NCBI RefSeq assembly: GCF_003287935.1
Contig: NZ_CP030287.1
Coordinates: 1,240,001-1,304,000, forward strand
Direction: 5' to 3'
Source of the DNA: Streptomyces sp. ICC1
GTDB taxonomy: Bacteria; Actinomycetota; Actinomycetes; Streptomycetales; Streptomycetaceae
DNA: 64,000 nucleotides
Position 1 is the stretch's first letter; each line of letters starts with the position of its first letter. Both the position numbers and the translations under genes were made by a program. The notes beneath the pieces were generated by a model that was not told the origin of the DNA, made no database searches, and worked only from the letters and a program-made list of their open reading frames with translations. Shown one piece after another: positions 16,854 through 26,156 of this stretch.

Positions 16854-18848
16854 ATGGGCTCGAACAGACTGCGCGCCGCCATGGGCGTACTGATCACCTC
16901 TGGGCTCATCCTCAGCTTCCTCGGAATGATGGTGGCCGTCGCACTGCCGTCCGTCACGCTGTTCGCCTACTGCGCAGCCATCAGCTACCTGGCCGACCTG
17001 CTGCTCCACAACACCGATTCGACGACCCTGGTCCGGCTGCGCGACTCGCGCTTCGGCCTGACCATGCGCTTCCTCATACGCCAGTTCCTGCTGCTGGGCC
17101 TGTGCGGGGCCATCGCCGACATCAAGTCGTTCGTGGCGCAGATGACGACCATCGGCCTGCTCCTCCTCTTCGTGCTCCAGCTCGCGTACGGCGCGCTCCT
17201 CAAACACGTGCGCAAACAGCGCAACGAGCTGCCCTTCACCACCCGCGGACTGGACCTGGAGGCACTCGGCATCCGCCGTATGCCACACCCGTTCCTGGTG
17301 GACAAGCACGTACGCAAGACCCTGCACCTGGACATACCGCTGGTGGGTGGCGCCCTCGCCACCATCACGACCGACAACTGGCGCTTCGTCACGTACGGCA
17401 TGATCGCCACCGTCTTCCTCGCCTACCTCTCCCTGCTGGTGCTGCTGCCCGACGCGCGCAACGCGCTCAAGCTGCCCACAGCCGACGAGGCCCTCGACGA
17501 ACTCAACCTCCAGCTGGCCGAATACCGCCCGCAGGTCGCTCTCTACTTCACCTTCGCCGCCATCTCCAAAGACTTCATGTACCAGGTCAACATGTGGCTG
17601 GAGTCGCTGGAGTCGCTGGAGCTGCGGCCCATCATCGTGCTGCGCGAGCGGGCGACCCTGCGCTACCTCGACGCCACGTCCGTACCGGTGATCTGCGTCC
17701 CGAAGGCGGACAATCTCGCGCGCATCGAGATGAACGAACTGCGTGTGGCCCTCTACCCCGGCAACGCGGGCAAGAACGTGCACATGCTCCAGCGGGCCGA
17801 GGTCAAGCACGTCTTCATCGGCCACGGCGACAGCGACAAGCTCGCCAGCAGCAACCGCGTCAGCAAGGTCTTCGACGAGATCTGGGTGGCCGGCCGCGCC
17901 GGCCGCGACCGCTACGAGCGCATCAAGCACGCCGTCACGCACAACCAGATCGTCGAGGTCGGCCGCCCCCAGCTGATGCCCCTGCAGCGCTGGACCGGCA
18001 GGGCCGCGAACCCCGCGCCCACCGTCATCTACGCCCCCACCTGGGAGGGCTGGACCGACGACGCCTGCTACACCTCGGTCATCCCGGCGGGCGAGAAGCT
18101 GATCCAGGCCCTGCTCGACCACGAGCTCGACATCCGGATCATCTACAAGCCGCACCCGCTCACCGGCTCGCGTTCCGCCGAGGCCGCCGCCGCGCACCGG
18201 CGCATCATCGCCCTCCTCGAAGAGGACAACGCCCGGCGCTTCGGCCGCAAGGTCACCGACTCCAAGGCCGCGGCCAAGAAGCTGGCCCGGATCGACCAGC
18301 GCATCGCGGACCTCTCCGAGCGCGGTGTCCGCTCCAAGTACCCGGACCTCACCGAAGAGGAGCGGACCGCCCGCATCCGGCGGAGCCGCAACCAGGCCGG
18401 AGTGCTGTACTGGAGCGCGATGCCCGAAGCCGCGCACCACGCGGTGACCGAGCGGATCCCGGCCCTGTACGACTGCTTCAACCATTCCGACCTGCTCATC
18501 GGCGACATGTCGAGCGTCGTGTCCGACTTCATCGCCACCCTGAAGCCGTACGCGATCTTCAACCTCGAAGGTCTGCCCGACCAGGAGTTCCGCAACGAGC
18601 AGCGCACCGCGTACGCCTCGTACCTCCTGGACGCCGACTGCAACGGCCTGACCCAGGCCATCGAGGCGATGCTGAAGCCGGCCGAGGACTTCATGGCGCC
18701 CTACCGGGAGCAGCTCAAGGAGTACCTCCTGGGCGAGGAGTACCCGCCCTCGATCGTCCGCTTCGACGCCGCCGCGAGCAACCTCTACCGGCGCGGGCTC
18801 CTCGACTTCCCCATCGAAGAGCCCGACGAGGCGCACCACCTCGCGTAA
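16854..18848 (+). CDS. CDP-glycerol/CDP-ribitol phosphotransferase (TagF/TarL-like)
   Basis: Polymerises or primes an alditol-phosphate chain on a lipid carrier at the cytoplasmic face. The 664-aa product has an N-terminal membrane region of about four helices (residues ~10-120 and ~165-200), then a cytosolic Glyphos_transf domain. GHGDSDK (equivalent of the HGT motif of TagF) and LLIGDMSSVVSDF (equivalent of the second histidine/serine region) mark the active site; IIYKPHPLT is also typical. The start is ATG at 16854 after GGGAGAG. Because the next gene makes an activated ribitol, CDP-ribitol is the likelier donor. Donor choice is inference. Confidence 0.85.
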   Translation: MGSNRLRAAMGVLITSGLILSFLGMMVAVALPSVTLFAYCAAISYLADLLLHNTDSTTLVRLRDSRFGLTMRFLIRQFLLLGLCGAIADIKSFVAQMTTIGLLLLFVLQLAYGALLKHVRKQRNELPFTTRGLDLEALGIRRMPHPFLVDKHVRKTLHLDIPLVGGALATITTDNWRFVTYGMIATVFLAYLSLLVLLPDARNALKLPTADEALDELNLQLAEYRPQVALYFTFAAISKDFMYQVNMWLESLESLELRPIIVLRERATLRYLDATSVPVICVPKADNLARIEMNELRVALYPGNAGKNVHMLQRAEVKHVFIGHGDSDKLASSNRVSKVFDEIWVAGRAGRDRYERIKHAVTHNQIVEVGRPQLMPLQRWTGRAANPAPTVIYAPTWEGWTDDACYTSVIPAGEKLIQALLDHELDIRIIYKPHPLTGSRSAEAAAAHRRIIALLEEDNARRFGRKVTDSKAAAKKLARIDQRIADLSERGVRSKYPDLTEEERTARIRRSRNQAGVLYWSAMPEAAHHAVTERIPALYDCFNHSDLLIGDMSSVVSDFIATLKPYAIFNLEGLPDQEFRNEQRTAYASYLLDADCNGLTQAIEAMLKPAEDFMAPYREQLKEYLLGEEYPPSIVRFDAAASNLYRRGLLDFPIEEPDEAHHLA

Positions 18849-18923
18849 CCGGCGGCTCCGCACTCCGCCCGACAGTCTCAACTGCCACTGCCATGGCCCG
18901 TTCAGCTCAGGAAGAAGGCGACC

Positions 18924-20429
18924 GTGTCGTCCAGCCCCACCCCCCGCCATACCATCGCCGTCGTTCTCGCCGGGGGTACTGGCCAGCGCATCGGGCTCGA
19001 AATACCGAAGCAGTTGCTCAAGATCGCCGGAAAGTCGATCCTTGAGCACACCATGCACATCTTCGAGACGGCGCCGGACGTGGACGAGATCATCCTCCTC
19101 ATGACGCCCGACTACGTGGAGGACGCGAAGCGCATCGTCGAGCGGGCCGGGCTGAGCAAGGTGACCCGGGTACTGGCCGGCGGTGCCACCCGCAGCGAGA
19201 CCACTCGCATCGCCATCCGCGCCGCCGCCGAGGGACTGGGCGAAGGGGGGGACTGCAACCTCCTCTTCCACGACGCGGTGCGCCCGCTGCTCTCGCAGCG
19301 CGTGGTCCGGGAGTGCGTCGAGTCCCTGGAGCGCTACCAGGCCGTCGACGTCGCCATCCCGTCCTCCGACACCGTCATCGTGACCCGGACCCACGGCGAC
19401 GACGGCGAGTTCATCACCGAGGTACCCGACCGCTCCCGGCTGCGCCGCGGCCAGACCCCGCAGGGCTTCCGGCTCTCCACCATCCGGGCGGCGTACGAGC
19501 AGGCCGCCTCGGACCCGTATTTCCACGCGACCGACGACTGCTCCGTGGTGGTCAAGTACCTGCCCGACGTCCCGGTCCACCTGGTCACGGGCGACGAGTA
19601 CAACATGAAGGTCACCCAGCCGGTCGACGTCTTCATCGCCGACAAGCTCTTCCAGCTGGCCTCCCACGCCGCGCCCGCGCAGGCCGGGGAGGCCGCCTAC
19701 CGCGAGCAGCTGTCCGGCAAGACCATGGTCGTGTTCGGCGGCTCGTACGGCATCGGTGCCGACATCGCGCGCATCGCCGAGGGTTTCGGGGCCCGCGTCT
19801 TCGCCCTGGGCCGCTCCACGACCGGCACCCACGTGGAGAACCTCGACCACATCGAGGACGCGATGGCCGGGGCCTACGCCGAGACCGGCCGTATCGACTT
19901 CGTCGTCAACACCGCCGGCGTGCTGCGCGTCGGGCGCCTCGACGAGACCGACAACGAGACGATCCGCGAGGCGCTCGAGGTCAACTACCTCGCCCCCGTG
20001 AACATCGCGCGGACCGCGTACAAGTACCTGAGCGAGACCGAGGGCCAGCTGCTGCTGTTCACCTCCAGCAGCTACACTCGCGGCCGTGCCAAGTACAGCC
20101 TGTACTCGTCGACCAAGGCCGCCATGGTCAACCTGACCCAGGCCCTCGCCGACGAATGGGCCGAGGACCACGTCCGCGTCAACTGCGTGAACCCGGAGCG
20201 CACGGCCACCCCGATGCGGACCAAGGCCTTCGGACAAGAACCCACGGACTCCCTGCTGACCTCCGAGGCGGTGGCCCTGACCTCCCTGGACGTCCTGCTG
20301 TCGGAGATGACCGGCCACGTCATCGACGTACGCAAGCAGGACCCGACCACGAACGCGGCGCAGCGTTCCGCGTTCGAGGCGGCGCTGGCGTCCGTGCTGA
20401 TCCAGACCACGGGGGACGAGGAGGTCTAG
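18924..20429 (+). CDS. Fused ribitol-5-phosphate cytidylyltransferase / SDR reductase (Bcs1-like)
   Basis: Predicted to make CDP-ribitol from ribulose 5-phosphate, NADPH and CTP in one polypeptide. Residues 1-240 form an IspD/TarI-type cytidylyltransferase (VVLAGGTGQRIGLEIPKQ, then FHDAVRPLLS and RGQTPQGF). Residues from about 265 form a short-chain dehydrogenase with the nucleotide motif G272-GSYGIG-278 and the catalytic Y394-x3-K398. This domain order is that of Haemophilus Bcs1/Acs1, not of separate TarI and TarJ. The start is GTG at 18924 with an AAGAAGG-type Shine-Dalgarno. It follows the phosphotransferase by 75 bp and is tightly linked to the SGNH gene. Confidence 0.85.
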   Translation: MSSSPTPRHTIAVVLAGGTGQRIGLEIPKQLLKIAGKSILEHTMHIFETAPDVDEIILLMTPDYVEDAKRIVERAGLSKVTRVLAGGATRSETTRIAIRAAAEGLGEGGDCNLLFHDAVRPLLSQRVVRECVESLERYQAVDVAIPSSDTVIVTRTHGDDGEFITEVPDRSRLRRGQTPQGFRLSTIRAAYEQAASDPYFHATDDCSVVVKYLPDVPVHLVTGDEYNMKVTQPVDVFIADKLFQLASHAAPAQAGEAAYREQLSGKTMVVFGGSYGIGADIARIAEGFGARVFALGRSTTGTHVENLDHIEDAMAGAYAETGRIDFVVNTAGVLRVGRLDETDNETIREALEVNYLAPVNIARTAYKYLSETEGQLLLFTSSSYTRGRAKYSLYSSTKAAMVNLTQALADEWAEDHVRVNCVNPERTATPMRTKAFGQEPTDSLLTSEAVALTSLDVLLSEMTGHVIDVRKQDPTTNAAQRSAFEAALASVLIQTTGDEEV

Positions 20430-20431
20430 GC

Positions 20432-21253
20432 GTGACGGACGCACCCGTACAGCAGCAGGGCCGGCCGCGGAGGATCTTCGTGGCCGGCGACTCCCAGACC
20501 GTGACGCGGCCTTACCACCACATGCCGATGGCGGGCTGGGCCCAGGCACTGCCCCTGTTCCTCACCGCCGCGGTCGAGGTCGTCGACTGCGCGCACGCAC
20601 GCGCGAGCTCGAAGAGCTTCCGCGGGAGCGGGCGCCTCCAGTCGATCCTGGACGACCTGGAGCCGGGCGACTACCTCCTGTTCGGCTTCGGCCCGATCGA
20701 CGCGAAGACCGACCCGGATCTGCACACGAAGCCGTTCTCCACCTTCCAGGAAGAACTGGCCGCCTACGTGCACGGTGCGCGCGAGCGGCAGGCCCATCCC
20801 GTGATCCTGTTGCCGTACGAGCGGCGCCGTCTCGACGCGCACGGCAACGCCGCCCGCTTCCTGGGCGACTACCCGTTGGCGGCCCGGCTGCTGGCCGAGG
20901 ACGAGCACGTCCCCTTCATCGACCTGTACGGCCAGAGCCTGCAGTGGTGGGAGGAGCTCGGGCCGGAGGGTTCCAAGGGCGCCTTCGCACACAGGCGGCC
21001 GGGTGAACCCCTGCTCGACGAGGTCCAGGACGCGGACGACCTGCACCTGCGGGCCGAGGGCGCGATCGAGTGCGCCCGCTTCGTCGCCCGCGCACTGACC
21101 GAACAAGGCGTCGTCCCGGCCCACTGGGTCCACGGCCTCGAACGCGGCCGGTTCTCGTACGGGGAACTGGGCTGGCTGGACGAGGAGACGTACGCGCACC
21201 GCACCGAGTCCCGGATGTCCGGGACCCCGGCCGTCAAGGAGTCCCGCACGTGA
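20432..21253 (+). CDS. SGNH/GDSL hydrolase (rhamnogalacturonan-acetylesterase-like) in the wall-polymer cluster
   Basis: Probable O-acyl esterase or acyltransferase acting on a glycopolymer. Block I is VAGDSQT with Ser21, and the C-terminal D202-x-x-H205 pair is in DDLHLRAEGA. The expected block III (GHND) reads FGFGPIDAK here, so the usual oxyanion Asn is not obvious. No signal peptide is seen, which is odd for an enzyme acting on exported polymer and could mean it works on precursors inside the cell. The GTG start at 20432 lies 3 nt after the previous stop with GAGGAGG before it. Its stop overlaps the next start (GTGA). Confidence 0.75.
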   Translation: MTDAPVQQQGRPRRIFVAGDSQTVTRPYHHMPMAGWAQALPLFLTAAVEVVDCAHARASSKSFRGSGRLQSILDDLEPGDYLLFGFGPIDAKTDPDLHTKPFSTFQEELAAYVHGARERQAHPVILLPYERRRLDAHGNAARFLGDYPLAARLLAEDEHVPFIDLYGQSLQWWEELGPEGSKGAFAHRRPGEPLLDEVQDADDLHLRAEGAIECARFVARALTEQGVVPAHWVHGLERGRFSYGELGWLDEETYAHRTESRMSGTPAVKESRT

Positions 21254-22053
21254 ACCTCCTCCGCCGCGGCCGGGCCACCGGCGAGGACCCGGCCCAGGGC
21301 GCCGTCTACGCGGCCCTGTACAGCTCGGCCGACCCCCGGTTCGGGGCAACTCCGGGCGAGACCGTCCAGTTCGCCCTGTCCGTGGCCGCCGACCGGGGCG
21401 TGTCCCGGGGCTGCGCGTACCTACTGGAGGAACCGCTGGCCGACTCCGGCGAGATCATCGGCACGCAGGGGCTCGAATACTTCCCCCGACAGCGCTGGTT
21501 CCGGGTCCGGACCGATGAGGACGAGACCAGTACGGGCGTCCTGCACCTGCGCGTCAAGGACCCGTCCGCGGCGCAGGTCATCCGGTGCCAGATGTCCGTG
21601 GGGATCCCGGACGCGTCGGGCCGCAAGCTCCTGCGCACGGGCCGCCTCGACGCCGAGCCGCTGCCGGTGCGCCGGCCCGTCGCCCGGGGCCTGCGGATCA
21701 CCACCGGGCCGGGCCGCCCGGGTACGGTCAACGTGCTGTCGGCGGCCCCGCGGGGGAGCAACGCCCTCTCGGTGACGCAGCCGCGGGGCGGGGACGCACA
21801 GCTGTCGTACGACGGATCGGTCACCTACTCGCCCGCCGCGGGCACGGTCGGCTACGACCGCTTCGAGTACACGGTGGCCACCCCTGGGGGCGGGGAGCTG
21901 ACCTCTCATGTGAACGTCTTCGTGGGCTCCCTGGAACACACTCCCGGCGCATTCCCGGAACACCCCGCCAACAGCGCCCCGCGCCCCTGGCAGCGGCCGG
22001 AACTCAGCGGTGAGATGGCGTGGCCCCGCACCGACCGGTCCCAGCTGAACTGA
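21250..22053 (+). CDS. Ig-like domain protein of unknown function
   Basis: The 267-aa product has no signal peptide or membrane helix that I can see. The C-terminal half has the cadaherin/Big-like signature seen in many bacterial surface proteins (LSVTQPRGGDAQLSYDGS followed by VTYSPAAGTVGYDRFEYTV). The N-terminal half (VYAALYSSADPRFGATPGETVQFALSV) also looks like a beta-sandwich. It is embedded in the operon with a GTGA overlap to the SGNH gene, so a role with the polymer or its modifying enzymes is likely. Function unknown. Confidence 0.7.
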   Translation: MNLLRRGRATGEDPAQGAVYAALYSSADPRFGATPGETVQFALSVAADRGVSRGCAYLLEEPLADSGEIIGTQGLEYFPRQRWFRVRTDEDETSTGVLHLRVKDPSAAQVIRCQMSVGIPDASGRKLLRTGRLDAEPLPVRRPVARGLRITTGPGRPGTVNVLSAAPRGSNALSVTQPRGGDAQLSYDGSVTYSPAAGTVGYDRFEYTVATPGGGELTSHVNVFVGSLEHTPGAFPEHPANSAPRPWQRPELSGEMAWPRTDRSQLN

Positions 22054-22070
22054 ACGAGGATCACGAGATC

Positions 22071-23672
22071 ATGAACACAGACGTCGTGCGCGCCACCGGC
22101 GTCAAGGACGTGACGGTCGCGATCCGCGTCCGTGACCGGGCCGCCGCACTCGAAACCTGCCTGGCCTCGGTCCTCGGGCAGTCGATCGGCACGGACCGGC
22201 TGGAGATCATCGCCGTCGACGACGGATCCACGGACGAGAGCGGGAGCGTCCTGGCCCGCGCGGCGCACCAGTACCCGGTGTTCGTGCGAATGGGCCAGGT
22301 ATCGCGCGGGCTGAGCCCGGCGGCGGCCCGGAACTGGGCGCTGAGCCAGGTCCGGGGACGGTACGTCATCTTCCTGGAGGCCACGGACCGGCTGGCTCCC
22401 GACGCTCTGGAGCGGATGGTGGCGGCGGCCGACGCGTACGAGGCCGACGTGGTACTCGGAAAGCTGGAGAGCTCGGGCCGGCACAAGGTCGCCACCTCGA
22501 TGTTCCGCAAGAACCAGGCCTACGCCGACGTGCACTCCTCACGCGTCTACTGGTCGCTGACCCCGGACAAGCTGTTCCGCACCAGCCTGCTTCAGCGCCG
22601 CGGGCTGGTCTTCCCCACCGACATGCCGATAGGCGACGACCAGGTGTTCACCGCCTCCGCTTTCATCGGGGCGGACAACGTCTCGGTCGTCGGCGACGCG
22701 ACCTGCGTGGTCAAGGGTCCCTCGGCGCCGGCCGAGGCGACCCTGCCGGACCGGGTCACCCTGGTATCGAGGATGCTCGCGCTGGTCGGCTCGCAGCTGG
22801 AGCAGGGACCGCGCCGGGACCGGCTCCACGCGCGGCACCTGGAAGTGGAGCTTGGCAAGGCGACCGCTTCCGCGCTGTTGTCGGACATGGATCCGACGGA
22901 GCGTGACCAGACGCTGTGGGCCGCCGCCGAGGTGCTGCGCACCCAGGTCTCACCCGGGGCGCTCGCACTTGTGACGCGCATGGTGGCGGTGCGTTTCGCG
23001 CTGCTCGAACAGGGCCGCTTCGCCGAGGCACGGGCCATGGCCGCCTTCGAAGCGGACAGGGACCGCCCGCCCGTCCGCAAGACGGTGGAGAACGGACGGG
23101 TGTTCACGACGCTGCCGTTCTTCCGCGACCCGCAAGTGGGTCTGCCGGACGAACTGTTCGACATCACCGGTGACATGACGGTCAGCCACCAGTTGCAGAA
23201 GGTCCGCTGGGACGGGCCGGTCATGCTGCTGGACGGCTTCGGCTTCTTCGAGCAGCTGTCGACGAAGGACCGCACCACCCGGGTGGTACTGCGCGAGCGT
23301 TCCGGCGCGCGGGAGGAAGTCTTCTCCGTGACGGGCCGCCGCGACGAAACCCTGGCCAACGCCAAGGGCAACTCCCGGGCGATGGGGCGCTTCTCGGCCC
23401 GGGTCGACCTGGCGCAGACCTCTGCGGGCCGACCTCTCGCGCCGGGCGTCTGGGACCTCTTCCTCGCGGTCGGCTTCGAGGGCGTGACGCAGGAGGTGCG
23501 GCTCGGCTCCCGCCGCTCCGCCGATGTCGATACGACGGCCCGGATGCCGGTACGGATCGCGCCCGCGCCCGGTGCCCCGGGGCTGGAGCTCGTTGCCGCT
23601 CCCCACTACACGCGGTCCGGCGGTCTCAGTGTCGAGGTCGCCCAGCGCACACCGCTGCCGGGCCGTTCCTGA
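22071..23672 (+). CDS. Family 2 glycosyltransferase with C-terminal accessory domain
   Basis: Predicted to glycosylate the wall polymer, in the manner of TarS/TarP-type or related GT2 enzymes. Residues ~10-230 hold the GT-A fold: VTVAIRVRDRAAALETCL, then the nucleotide-binding AVDDGSTDES, the variant DXD segment LEATDRLAP, and the base region GDDQVFTAS. A helical middle follows, and then a beta-rich C-terminal region of about 180 residues typical of teichoic-acid glycosyltransferases. The ATG at 22071 is 17 nt after the previous stop. It is the last gene of the operon and converges with a propeller-like gene. Confidence 0.85.
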   Translation: MNTDVVRATGVKDVTVAIRVRDRAAALETCLASVLGQSIGTDRLEIIAVDDGSTDESGSVLARAAHQYPVFVRMGQVSRGLSPAAARNWALSQVRGRYVIFLEATDRLAPDALERMVAAADAYEADVVLGKLESSGRHKVATSMFRKNQAYADVHSSRVYWSLTPDKLFRTSLLQRRGLVFPTDMPIGDDQVFTASAFIGADNVSVVGDATCVVKGPSAPAEATLPDRVTLVSRMLALVGSQLEQGPRRDRLHARHLEVELGKATASALLSDMDPTERDQTLWAAAEVLRTQVSPGALALVTRMVAVRFALLEQGRFAEARAMAAFEADRDRPPVRKTVENGRVFTTLPFFRDPQVGLPDELFDITGDMTVSHQLQKVRWDGPVMLLDGFGFFEQLSTKDRTTRVVLRERSGAREEVFSVTGRRDETLANAKGNSRAMGRFSARVDLAQTSAGRPLAPGVWDLFLAVGFEGVTQEVRLGSRRSADVDTTARMPVRIAPAPGAPGLELVAAPHYTRSGGLSVEVAQRTPLPGRS

Positions 23673-23741
23673 CCCCCTGCCCTCCTGCCCCCACCACCCC
23701 GGGGCGCCGCCGGACCCGGTCCGGTGGCCCGGCCGCGGGGC

Positions 23742-24947
23742 TCAGGCCGGGGTGTGCCAGGGGCCGAACGCCAGGCCCTCCTGGGTGGTGTCCTGGCGGG
23801 CGACGACCAGTGCGCCGTCCTCGTCGAAGGCGGCCACGACGATGCGGCCGGCCGGGTCGACGGCCACCTGGGGTGCCTCGGCGCCACGGCCTGCGAGGGA
23901 GGCCCACCAGGTGCCGTAGCTCTCGTTCTCGGTGACGTAGGCGGTGAGTTCGATGCCGCCGTCCGCAGCGGACTGCGCGATCACCGTGCAGTCGTAGCCG
24001 CCGATGACGGCCCGGACCACACCCGGGATGCCCCGGCCTCCGGCGCCGCCGAGGCCCATCAGGCCTCCCTGGACTCCGGGCTGGGCCGCCCGCCAGGCGA
24101 CCAGGGAGCCGTCACCCGGGTAGCGCCAGAAGTACGTCACCCTGCGCGGGCCCGTCTCGCAGACGGCCGAGCTGCCCGGGACGACGGGCGAGGAGATTCG
24201 GTCGGCGAGCTGGAACCGGCCCTGGCCGATGCCCGCCCAGCGGTCGGCACCGGCCGGCCCCAGGGCGAGCAGCTCCAGCTGGCCGCCTGCGGGCATCAGC
24301 GGGATCACGTGCCCCTCGTACGGCTGCGGGGCCAGCTGTTTCCAGCCACCCCACACGCCCGCCTCGTTGCGGCTGCGGCGCAGGATGCCACCGTGCCGCA
24401 GGGAGACGATGACGTGCGTGGAACCGGAGCGCTGGTTGACGACGATGCGCGGCGGGCCGGCCAGGCTGTCGCCGGCGGGGCCACCGGATACGGCGGGAGT
24501 CCCGAGGCGGTGCCAGTCGGTGATGCCGCGGCCGGACTGGAACTGGGTGGCCACGGAGATCTCCGTGGCGCCCGAGCCGTCCGGCGCCTGCGTCACGGCC
24601 ACGAAGTGCACGTACCCCTCACGGCTCTGCGCCATGGCCAAGGGGCCGGTCCAGCCGGGAACTTCGAAGGCCTCGGGGCCCGTCCAGCCGGCGAAGGGAG
24701 CGGGGGCCTCGGTCCAGCGCAGCAGGCCGCGCGGTCCGCAGGCGTAGGCCGTCAGGCGGCCGTCGACTCCCTTGAACAACCAGTTCCCGGAAGGGGGCGA
24801 CGATCTCAGGGGGCCCGATCCACCGGTGCCGGAATCCGTGGTCCCGCGAGCGGGGTAAGCGGCTCGGCTACCACCCTTGCCTCGATTCAAACCGGTTTCC
24901 ACCCTTTCGACGATTGCTGTCCGCCGTGCGAGCGGGGAGCGATTCAC
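23742..24947 (-). CDS. Predicted beta-propeller/lectin-like protein
   Basis: Unknown function. The body contains at least five similar ~50-residue modules with aromatic turns (LLRWTEAP, GWTGPEAFEVPGW, ITDWHRLG, GVWGGWKQLAP, FGPWHTPA), the pattern of a PLL-like or sialidase-like propeller that binds sugars. No catalytic residues are apparent. The start is uncertain: GTG at 24947 is taken here, GTG 24902 is possible, and no good Shine-Dalgarno helps. A classical signal peptide is not evident, so secretion is unproven. Divergent from the LCP gene, with which it shares about 70 bp of upstream DNA. Confidence 0.6.
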   Translation of the reverse strand: MNRSPLARRTAIVERVETGLNRGKGGSRAAYPARGTTDSGTGGSGPLRSSPPSGNWLFKGVDGRLTAYACGPRGLLRWTEAPAPFAGWTGPEAFEVPGWTGPLAMAQSREGYVHFVAVTQAPDGSGATEISVATQFQSGRGITDWHRLGTPAVSGGPAGDSLAGPPRIVVNQRSGSTHVIVSLRHGGILRRSRNEAGVWGGWKQLAPQPYEGHVIPLMPAGGQLELLALGPAGADRWAGIGQGRFQLADRISSPVVPGSSAVCETGPRRVTYFWRYPGDGSLVAWRAAQPGVQGGLMGLGGAGGRGIPGVVRAVIGGYDCTVIAQSAADGGIELTAYVTENESYGTWWASLAGRGAEAPQVAVDPAGRIVVAAFDEDGALVVARQDTTQEGLAFGPWHTPA

Positions 24948-24956
24948 CCCAAGAAA

Positions 24957-24996
24957 TTCAGCCAGTAGAAAGTATGTCTTATGATGCACCCCATCA
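24957..24996 (+). promoter_or_regulatory. Promoter and small dyad before the LCP gene
   Basis: TTCAGC (24957-24962) and TATGAT (24980-24985) are spaced 17 bp. An inverted repeat TGATG-N5-CATCA (24982-24996) overlaps the -10 and likely start point and could be an operator. The Shine-Dalgarno AAGGA follows at 25004. Confidence 0.55.
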
Positions 24997-25018
24997 ATAA
25001 CAGAAGGACGCTGCCCCC

Positions 25019-26086
25019 ATGACCGACCAGTCCCCGGCCCCCTCCCCTTCGTCCCGGCGCCGGCCGAGGCGTGGCAGGCGCGTCCTGCGGATCGTGCTGT
25101 TGGCACTGACGGCCCTCGTCCTCGCGGCCGGCGGCACCGGCTGGTGGGCGTATAGCCACCTCAACGGCAACATCGACAGCGTCGACCTGGACCAAGCGAT
25201 CGGTGTCGACAACCGCCCGGCGAAGGTTCCCGCCAGCGGGCAGAACGTCCTCGTCCTCGGCTCCGACTCGCGCGCCGGCGCCAACGGCGACCTCGACCAC
25301 GGTGACGTCAGCGGCGCCCGCTCGGACACCGCGATGCTCATGCACATACCCGAGGGACGAACGAAGGCGACCGCGGTGAGCATCCCGCGCGACACCCTCG
25401 TCACCCGTCCCGAGTGCAAGGACCGCGAAGGCAAGACGGTCTCGACCGCCAACCGCGTCATGTTCAACTCCGTCTACTCCATCGCCGGCCCGGCCTGCAC
25501 CGTCAAGGCCGTGGAGCAGATGTCGGGCATCCGCGTCGACCACCTGGTGGAGGTGGACTTCGCCGGCTTCAAGGGTCTGGTGGACGCGCTCGGCGGAGTG
25601 ACCGTCACCCTCGACAAGCCCATCGACGGCGGGAAGGGCGGCCTGAAGCTCGACGCGGGCACGCACCGCCTCGACGGCACCGAGTCGCTCAAGTTCGTCC
25701 GTACCCGCTACGGCTACGGCGACGGCAGCGACCTGGGACGCATAGGCCTGCAGCAGCAGTTCATGATGGCGATGCTGTCCGAGATCAAGCAGCAGGACGC
25801 CCTCGGCAACCCGACCCGTCTCTACAAGCTCGCCGACGCCGGCACCAAGGCGCTCACCACCGACTCCGAACTCGGCTCCCTCAAGGGTCTGTCGGACTTC
25901 GCTCAGAGCATGAAGGGCGTGGATCCCGACACCCTGGAGACGATCATGCTGCCGGTCGCCTACGACAAGGTGGACCGCAACCGCGTCGTCGTCGCCGAGC
26001 CGCAGGCCGGCCAGTTGTGGGAGGCCCTGCGCACGGACCGGCCGGTCCCGGCCGCAGCCAAGAAGTCCCCGGCCACCGGCGGCTGA
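25019..26086 (+). CDS. LytR-CpsA-Psr (LCP) family glycopolymer ligase
   Basis: Transfers lipid-linked wall polymers such as teichoic acid to peptidoglycan on the outer face. The 355-aa protein has a basic N-terminus, one transmembrane helix (residues ~22-45) and an extracellular LCP domain. Conserved elements are VLVLGSDSRAG (about 77-87), GARSDTAMLMHIP with the Asp/Arg that hold the pyrophosphate and metal, SIPRDT, and LKFVRTRYGYGDGSDLGRIGLQQQ. Located at the edge of the polymer gene set, it completes the path from precursor to wall. Confidence 0.93.
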   Translation: MTDQSPAPSPSSRRRPRRGRRVLRIVLLALTALVLAAGGTGWWAYSHLNGNIDSVDLDQAIGVDNRPAKVPASGQNVLVLGSDSRAGANGDLDHGDVSGARSDTAMLMHIPEGRTKATAVSIPRDTLVTRPECKDREGKTVSTANRVMFNSVYSIAGPACTVKAVEQMSGIRVDHLVEVDFAGFKGLVDALGGVTVTLDKPIDGGKGGLKLDAGTHRLDGTESLKFVRTRYGYGDGSDLGRIGLQQQFMMAMLSEIKQQDALGNPTRLYKLADAGTKALTTDSELGSLKGLSDFAQSMKGVDPDTLETIMLPVAYDKVDRNRVVVAEPQAGQLWEALRTDRPVPAAAKKSPATGG

Positions 26087-26111
26087 CGGCAACTCGGCGA
26101 CTCCGGCTCCC

Positions 26112-26152
26112 GGGGCCGGTCGCGGAGCCCCGGCGGCTCCGCGACCGGCCCC
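26112..26152 (+). terminator. Terminator between the LCP and GNAT genes
   Basis: A perfect 18-bp stem (26112-26129 with 26135-26152) and 5-nt loop, placed between two converging genes. It probably serves both. Confidence 0.85.
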
Positions 26153-26156
26153 GCTG

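Noticed and set aside
16800..20549. Minus-strand frame of about 1250 codons opposite the teichoic acid genes
   Set aside because: Runs through three plus-strand genes with their own starts, Shine-Dalgarno sequences and domains.
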